A DNA stretch of 64,000 nucleotides, from NCBI RefSeq assembly GCF_003688995.1, contig NZ_PENI01000019.1, positions 117,123 through 181,122 on the forward strand, written 5' to 3'. A program made the translations under genes and the position numbers. Below the pieces are notes generated by a model. That model ran no database searches and was not told the DNA's origin. It saw only the letters and a program-made list of their open reading frames with translations. How positions within the stretch are numbered: the first letter of the stretch is position 1; each line of letters starts with the position of its first letter. This DNA comes from Streptomyces shenzhenensis (GTDB lineage Bacteria > Actinomycetota > Actinomycetes > Streptomycetales > Streptomycetaceae). Below, one piece after another: positions 59,397 through 64,000 of the stretch.

Positions 59397-60619
59397 GGGG
59401 CCTCCCGGGGAGTGTGCGATGCGGCGTGCGTGGCGTACAGCTCCTTGGCGATGATGCCGCGCTGGACCTCGCTCGCGCCCTCGTAGATGCGCGGGGCGCG
59501 CACCTCGCGGTACAGGTGCTCCAGGAGGTGGCCGCGGCGCAGCGCGCGGGCGCCGTGCAGTTGGACGGCGGTGTCGACGACGTACTGCGCGGTCTCGGTG
59601 GCGAGCAGCTTGGCCATCGCGGCGCGCCGGGGGACGTCCGGCGCGGCCGCGTCGTACGCGGTGGCCGCCGCGTACACCATCAGGCGGGCGGCGTCAGTGC
59701 GCAGGGCCATCTCGGCGACCTGGTGGGCGACGGTCTGCAGGTCCATCAGCTTGCCGCCGAAGGCGTCCCGCCGGCGGGTGTGGTCGAGGGTGGCGTCGAG
59801 CGCGGCCTGCGCCATGCCGACCGCGAAGGCGCCGACGCTCGGGCGGAACAGGTTCAGGGTGCCCATGGCGACCCGGAAGCCGCGGTCGGTCTCGCCGAGC
59901 ACGTCGTCCGCCGTGACGGGTACGGCGTCGAGGCCGAGGGTGCCGAGGGGATGCGGGGAGAGCATCTCCAGGGCGGTTCCGGTCAGGCCGGGCCGGTCGG
60001 CCGGCACGAGGAAGGCGGTCACGCCGCGGGCACCGGCGCCCGGGGTGGTGCGCGCGAACACGGTGTAGAAGTCGGCCTCGGGCGCGTTGGAGATCCAGCA
60101 CTTCTCACCGGTGAGCCGCCATCGCCGCGGGCCATCGGCCTCGGCCACCGGCCCGCCGCCGAGCGCGGCGTCCCGCCGCGTCCCCGGTACCCCCTGTGCG
60201 TCCTCCGCCTGCTCGCCGTCCGCCCGCAGGGCCAGTGCCGCCGCGTCCGAGCCCGCTCCCGGCTCGCTCAGGGCGAAGGCGGCGATCGCGGTGCCGTCGG
60301 CGACGCGCGGCAGCCAGCGTTCGCGCTGGGCCGGGGTGCCGTGGGCGTGCACCGGATGGGCGCCGAGCCCCTGGAGGGCGAGGGCGGTCTCGGCCTCCGT
60401 GCAGGCGTAGGCCAGGGACTCCCGCATCAGACAGAGGGCGAGGGCACCCGAGTCGAACAGCCGGGAGATGAGGCCCAGTCGGCCGAGTTCGGCGACGAGC
60501 GGACGGTTGACCCGGCCGGGTTCACCCTTGTCGGCGAGCGGGCGCAGCCGTTGCGCGGCGAGCGTGCGCAACCGGGCGCACCAGGCGGTCTGTTCGGGTT
60601 CGAGTGCGAATGCGGGCAC
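59393..60619 (-). CDS. Acyl-CoA dehydrogenase
   Basis: A 408-residue flavoprotein. FALSEPGAGSDAAAL and WRLTGEKCWISNAPEADFYTVFA are the FAD/substrate motifs; LQTVAHQVAEMALRTDAARLMVY and IYEGASEVQRGIIAKELY complete the fold, with Glu of YEGASE as the catalytic base. An insertion of about 25 residues (DGEQAEDAQGVPGTRRDAAL) before the GEKCWIS motif is unusual. GTG 60619 has AGGAA upstream. It is divergent from a CoA ligase and co-translated with a Rid protein, which suggests a catabolic unit for a carboxylic acid. Confidence 0.93.
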   Translation of the reverse strand: MPAFALEPEQTAWCARLRTLAAQRLRPLADKGEPGRVNRPLVAELGRLGLISRLFDSGALALCLMRESLAYACTEAETALALQGLGAHPVHAHGTPAQRERWLPRVADGTAIAAFALSEPGAGSDAAALALRADGEQAEDAQGVPGTRRDAALGGGPVAEADGPRRWRLTGEKCWISNAPEADFYTVFARTTPGAGARGVTAFLVPADRPGLTGTALEMLSPHPLGTLGLDAVPVTADDVLGETDRGFRVAMGTLNLFRPSVGAFAVGMAQAALDATLDHTRRRDAFGGKLMDLQTVAHQVAEMALRTDAARLMVYAAATAYDAAAPDVPRRAAMAKLLATETAQYVVDTAVQLHGARALRRGHLLEHLYREVRAPRIYEGASEVQRGIIAKELYATHAASHTPREAP

Positions 60620-60665
60620 TGCCGTTCCTCCCTCCACGGCGGGCCGTCATGGGCCCTCCCCGACG

Positions 60666-60703
60666 GTATCGCGGACCGTTGACTGTCGTCACCGACACGA
60701 TAC
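60666..60703. promoter_or_regulatory. Inverted half-sites in the ACAD/CoA-ligase divergent promoter
   Basis: GTATCG at 60666-60671 and CGATAC at 60698-60703 are inverted copies 26 bp apart, midway between the two divergent starts. They could be half-sites of the PaaX-like repressor encoded downstream. Confidence 0.35.
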
Positions 60704-60754
60704 GCTCGATCCGCGAGCCCACCACGAGCCCGACCGGCAAGGGGGCGCACCGCC

Positions 60755-62347
60755 ATGGACGTCTCGGCCCACGTCGACACCTTCGCGCGCGACCACCTCC
60801 CGCCGCCCGACGAGTGGCCCCGGCTCAGCTTCGACCTGCCGGAGCTGCGCTACCCCGGCCGGCTGAACTGCGCCGCGGAACTCCTGGACCACGCCGACCC
60901 GGCACGCCCGGTGTTCCGCACACCCACCGGCGGCTCATGGACCTACGGCGAACTGCGCGCCCGGGTCGACCGCATCGCGCACGTCCTCACCGCCGGCCTC
61001 GGCGTGGTCCCCGGCAACCGCGTCCTGCTGCGCGGCCCGACCACTCCCTGGCTCGCGGCCTGCTGGCTCGCGGTGCTGAAGGCGGGCGCCGTCGCGGTCA
61101 CCGTGCTGGCCCAGCAGCGCCCGCACGAGCTGGCCACCATCTGCGAGATCGCCCGGGTGGGGCACGCCCTGTGCGACATCCGGTCCATGGCCGACCTCGC
61201 GCAGGCCGAGATCCCCGGGCTGCGCATCACGACATACGGCGGTGACGCGCCGGACGACCTGCTGAACCGGCCCACACCCGGCACCCCGTACCCGGCCGTG
61301 CGCACCGCAGCCGACGACATCGCGCTGATCGCGTTCACCTCCGGCACCACCGGCCGCCCCAAGGGGTGCATGCACTTCCACCGGGATGTGCTCGCCGTAG
61401 CGGACACCTTCTCCCACCATGTGCTCAGACCCCATGTGGACGATGTGTTCGCCGGCAGTCCCCCGCTCGGCTTCACCTTCGGTCTCGGCGGGCTCGTGGT
61501 CTTCCCGATGCGCGCCGGCGCCAGCGCGCTCCTGCTCGAACAGGCCGGACCCAGACAGCTGTTGCCCGCGATCGCCCGGCACCAGGTGTCCGTGCTGTTC
61601 ACCGCGCCGACCGCCTACCGCGCCATGCTGGACCACCTGGACGGACACGACACCTCGTCGCTGCGCCGCTGTGTCTCCGCGGGCGAGAACCTGCCGGCGG
61701 CGACCTGGCGGGCCTGGCGCGAGCGCACCGGGCTGCGCATCATCAACGGCATCGGCGCCACCGAGCTGCTGCACATCTTCATCTCCGCCGCCGACGAGCA
61801 GATCAGACCCGGCACCACGGGCGTGCCCGTGCCGGGGTGGCACGCGCGCGTACAGGACGAGAACGGGGATCCCGTGCCCGACGGCGAGCCGGGGCTGCTG
61901 GCCGTGCGCGGCCCGGTGGGCTGCCGCTATCTCGCCGACCCCCGGCAGCGCGTCTATGTGCGCGACGGCTGGAACGTCACCGGCGACACCTACGTCCGCG
62001 AGGCCGACGGCTACTTCCGGTATGTCGCGCGCGCGGACGACATGATCATCTCGGCCGGGTACAACATCGCGGGCCCCGAGGTCGAGGACGCGCTGCTGCG
62101 CCATCCGGACGTGGTCGAGGCCGCGGTCGTCGGGCGGCCCGACGAGGCGCGCGGCCAGGTCGTGGTGGCGTACGCCGTGCTGGCCGAGGGCGCCGCGCGG
62201 GACGCCGACGCCCTGCGGGCCTTCGTCAGGTCCGAGCTGGCGCCGTACAAGTGCCCACGGGAGATCGTCTTCCTGGACGCGCTGCCGCGCACGGCGACCG
62301 GCAAGCTCCAGCGTTTCCGCCTCCGTGGCCGAGGTGCCTCGCGATGA
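60755..62347 (+). CDS. Aryl/acyl-CoA ligase of the benzoate-CoA ligase group
   Basis: A 530-residue ANL-family adenylating enzyme. Motifs: IAFTSGTTGRPKGCMHFHRD (P-loop), GIGATELLHIFISA, GWNVTGDTYVREADGYFRYVARADDMIISAGYNI (A8 hinge region) and Lys in RTATGKLQRFRLR (A10). The GxGATExLHIF and xxWxVTGD forms are those of benzoate- and aminobenzoate-CoA ligases. It makes an acyl-CoA from an aromatic acid and ATP. It is followed by the PaaX-type regulator and is divergent from the acyl-CoA dehydrogenase, so this looks like a small degradation cassette. Confidence 0.9.
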   Translation: MDVSAHVDTFARDHLPPPDEWPRLSFDLPELRYPGRLNCAAELLDHADPARPVFRTPTGGSWTYGELRARVDRIAHVLTAGLGVVPGNRVLLRGPTTPWLAACWLAVLKAGAVAVTVLAQQRPHELATICEIARVGHALCDIRSMADLAQAEIPGLRITTYGGDAPDDLLNRPTPGTPYPAVRTAADDIALIAFTSGTTGRPKGCMHFHRDVLAVADTFSHHVLRPHVDDVFAGSPPLGFTFGLGGLVVFPMRAGASALLLEQAGPRQLLPAIARHQVSVLFTAPTAYRAMLDHLDGHDTSSLRRCVSAGENLPAATWRAWRERTGLRIINGIGATELLHIFISAADEQIRPGTTGVPVPGWHARVQDENGDPVPDGEPGLLAVRGPVGCRYLADPRQRVYVRDGWNVTGDTYVREADGYFRYVARADDMIISAGYNIAGPEVEDALLRHPDVVEAAVVGRPDEARGQVVVAYAVLAEGAARDADALRAFVRSELAPYKCPREIVFLDALPRTATGKLQRFRLRGRGASR

Positions 62348-62372
62348 TCAACAAAGACCTAAGATGATCAAC
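62343..62372 (+). promoter_or_regulatory. Direct repeat GATGATCAAC at the paaX-like start
   Basis: GATGATCAAC occurs at 62343-62352 and 62363-62372, exactly 20 bp apart, around the ligase stop codon and the regulator start codon. Each contains the palindrome TGATCA. It may be an operator for autoregulation, or the trace of a small duplication that moved the start codon. Confidence 0.4.
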
Positions 62373-63176
62373 GTGTCCGAGCAGCACGCCCCCCGGTCCC
62401 TGATCATCACGCTCTACGGCGCGTACGGCCGCTTCATGCCCGGTCCGGTGCCCGTCGCCGAGCTGATCCGGCTGCTGGCCGCGGTCGGCGTGGACGCGCC
62501 GTCCGTGCGCTCGTCGGTGTCCCGTCTGAAACGGCGCGGGCTGCTGCTGCCGGCCCGCACGGAGCGGGGCGCCGCCGGGTACGAACTCTCCGCGGAGGCA
62601 CGGCAGTTGCTGGACGACGGCGATCTGCGCATCTACGGGTCCGCGCCGCCCAGGGGCGAGGGCTGGGTGCTCGCCGTGTTCTCGGTGCCGGAGTCGGAGC
62701 GGCAGAAGCGGCACGTGCTGCGCTCCCGGCTGGCGGGCCTGGGCTTCGGCACGGCGGCGCCCGGGGTGTGGATCGCTCCGGCGCGGCTGCACGAGGAGGC
62801 CCGGCACACCCTCCAGCGGCTGGCACTCGACCCGTACGTCGACTTCTTCCGCGGCGAGCACCTCGGCTTCGCGCCCACCGTGGAGGCGGTGGCCCGCTGG
62901 TGGGACCTGGCCGCCATCGCCAAGGAGCACGAGGCGTTCCTGGACACGCACGCGCCCGTGCTGCACGCCTGGCAGCGGCGGGCGGACACCCCGCCGGACG
63001 AGGCGTACCACGACTACCTGCTGGCCCTGGACTCCTGGCGGCATCTGCCCTACACCGATCCAGGGCTGCCGACGCACCTGCTGCCCGCGGGCTGGCCGGG
63101 CGCGCGTTCGGCGGAGGTGTTCCACGCACTGCACGCGCGACTGCGGGACGCGGGGGCCGAGTTCGTCGGGACGTGA
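62364..63176 (+). CDS. PaaX-family transcriptional repressor
   Basis: A 270-residue PaaX-type protein. N-terminal winged helix: SLIITLYGAYGRFMPGPVPVA, then SVRSSVSRLKRRGLLLPAR. The middle (WVLAVFSVPESERQKRHVLR, LGFGTAAPGVWIAPA) and C-terminal (ALDSWRHLPYTDPGLPTHLLP) parts match PaaX regulators that sense aryl-CoA thioesters. It probably represses the adjacent ligase and dehydrogenase genes until a CoA thioester made by the ligase accumulates. It starts 16 bases after the ligase stop. Confidence 0.9.
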   Translation: MINVSEQHAPRSLIITLYGAYGRFMPGPVPVAELIRLLAAVGVDAPSVRSSVSRLKRRGLLLPARTERGAAGYELSAEARQLLDDGDLRIYGSAPPRGEGWVLAVFSVPESERQKRHVLRSRLAGLGFGTAAPGVWIAPARLHEEARHTLQRLALDPYVDFFRGEHLGFAPTVEAVARWWDLAAIAKEHEAFLDTHAPVLHAWQRRADTPPDEAYHDYLLALDSWRHLPYTDPGLPTHLLPAGWPGARSAEVFHALHARLRDAGAEFVGT

Positions 63177-63294
63177 TCCCAGCCACATCTTGCGTCCCTC
63201 ATGGAACCCTCAGCCTCCTCCTCACCTCTTCTCAGATTTCTTACCTAGGGTCTGTCCGGTCGTACGTCTCGGTAAGAGAAGAGGACTGTTGCGC

Positions 63295-63846
63295 ATGACC
63301 ACCACGGCAAGGGCTCAGGGAGCCACCGTCTGGCTCACCGGGCTGCCGAGCGCGGGCAAGACGACCATTGCCCGGCTTCTCGGTGACCGGCTGACCGGCG
63401 AGGGGCACCGGGTGGAGGTCCTCGACGGCGACGAGATACGCCGCTTCCTCTCCTCCGGCCTCGGCTTCTCGCGGGCGGACCGGAACACCAATGTGCAGCG
63501 CATCGGGCTGGTCTCCGAAGTGCTCGCGCGCAACGGCGTGCTCTCCCTCGTCCCGGTCATCGCCCCGTACGCCGACAGCCGAGACGCGGTCCGGGCCCGG
63601 CACGAGAAGAGCGGCACGCCGTACCTGGAGGTGCATGTGGCGACCCCGGTCGAGGTGTGCAGCGAGCGGGACGTGAAGGGCCTGTACGCCAGGCAGGCGG
63701 CGGGCGACCTTACCGGGCTGACGGGCGTCGACGACCCGTACGAGCCGCCGGCCGATGCGGCGCTGGTGCTGCGGACGCAGGAGCAGTCCCCGCGGGAGTC
63801 GGCGGACGCGGTGTACGCGCTGCTGGCGGACCGGGGGCTGGTGTGA
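63295..63846 (+). CDS. cysC: Adenylylsulfate (APS) kinase
   Basis: A 183-residue kinase that makes PAPS from APS and ATP in assimilatory sulfate reduction. Walker A is LTGLPSAGKTT; VEVLDGDEIRRFLSSGLGFSRADRNTNVQRIG is the APS-binding segment; EVHVATPVEVCSERDVKGLYARQAAGDL forms the lid. ATG 63295 is preceded by GAGGA at about ten bases; an upstream TTG is possible. It overlaps cysD by a GTGA, so the two are co-translated. An inverted repeat TCTTAC-N27-GTAAGA lies upstream (63239-63277). Confidence 0.94.
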   Translation: MTTTARAQGATVWLTGLPSAGKTTIARLLGDRLTGEGHRVEVLDGDEIRRFLSSGLGFSRADRNTNVQRIGLVSEVLARNGVLSLVPVIAPYADSRDAVRARHEKSGTPYLEVHVATPVEVCSERDVKGLYARQAAGDLTGLTGVDDPYEPPADAALVLRTQEQSPRESADAVYALLADRGLV

Positions 63847-64000
63847 GCGGCACACTCTCGCATCTGGACGCGTTGGAGTCCGAGGCGGTGCACATCTTCC
63901 GCGAGGTCGCGGGCGAGTTCGAACGACCGGTGATCCTCTTCTCCGGCGGCAAGGACTCCATCGTCATGCTGCACCTCGCACTCAAAGCCTTCACCCCCGC
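63843..64000 (+). CDS. cysD: Sulfate adenylyltransferase subunit 2, 5' part only
   Basis: From GTG 63843 the frame reads SGTLSHLDALESEAVHIFRE, then RPVILFSGGKDSIVMLHLAL and runs off the window. SGGKDS is the PP-loop of CysD, which with the GTPase CysN makes APS from sulfate and ATP. The GTGA overlap with the cysC stop couples their translation. cysN is expected next. Confidence 0.93.
   Translation, partial: MSGTLSHLDALESEAVHIFREVAGEFERPVILFSGGKDSIVMLHLALKAFTP

Noticed and set aside
62344..62367. The first ATG of the repeated ATGATCAAC as a PaaX start
   Set aside because: It is in another frame and meets a TGA after seven codons. The second ATG (62364) opens the regulator.
63239..63277. A riboswitch upstream of cysC
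   Set aside because: Only a 6-bp inverted repeat with a 27-nt loop is visible; I could not fit it to a known sulfur-responsive riboswitch.

Overview
The window is high-GC actinobacterial DNA and almost certainly comes from a Streptomyces chromosome. The evidence is GC-rich codon use with rare TTA codons, GTG starts with strong GGAGG-type ribosome sites, SARP/AfsR regulators, a perfect CebR box, a MurA fused to an XRE helix-turn-helix next to aconitase, and a type II polyketide synthase. I worked by eye only. Family names come from motifs and remembered relatives, not from database searches.

Bases 1-9300 are chromosomal. They hold two facing GH92 alpha-mannosidase genes (the first cut by the window edge), a secreted AA10 lytic polysaccharide monooxygenase with a CBM2 domain under a CebR box, a PfkB sugar kinase and a histidine kinase with no partner regulator in view. 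Bases 9311-13921 hold acnA, with an iron-box-like site, divergent from the HTH-MurA gene, which has two matching palindromes in its upstream region.

Bases 13922-48870 look like a complete site-specific integrative element of about 34.9 kb. A 17-bp direct repeat that includes the last codons and stop of murA lies at both ends (13905-13921 and 48854-48870). Just inside each end are two 10-bp direct repeats 11 bp apart, as expected for integrase arm sites, and a tyrosine integrase sits at the left end. I see no excisionase, replication or transfer genes. The cargo (15634-46932) is a whole aromatic polyketide cluster: KS-alpha, chain-length factor, ACP, malonyl/acyl transferase, a DpsC-like KASIII with Ser in place of Cys, a didomain aromatase/cyclase, an ActIII-type ketoreductase, a metallo-beta-lactamase-fold cyclase/thioesterase, two luciferase-like flavin monooxygenases with a flavin reductase, an ABM oxygenase, an Old Yellow Enzyme homologue, an FAD hydroxylase, two quinone-reductase-like dehydrogenases, an amidohydrolase, an ABC importer-type transporter, an MFS exporter with its MarR repressor, and three SARP regulators (two small, one AfsR-like). 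Two SARPs carry TTA codons, and the Sfp-type phosphopantetheinyl transferase is a pseudogene. From memory this gene set resembles the rishirilide/lupinacidin family of clusters.

Bases 48871-64000 return to chromosome: an SDR with a divergent XRE regulator, a TetR/MMPL exporter pair with a palindromic operator, PolX, a LysR/DoxX pair, small secreted or conserved proteins, a six-copy intergenic tandem repeat, a divergent acyl-CoA dehydrogenase/Rid and CoA ligase/PaaX group, and the start of the sulfate-assimilation operon (cysC and the 5' end of cysD). I found no tRNA, rRNA, CRISPR array or insertion sequence.
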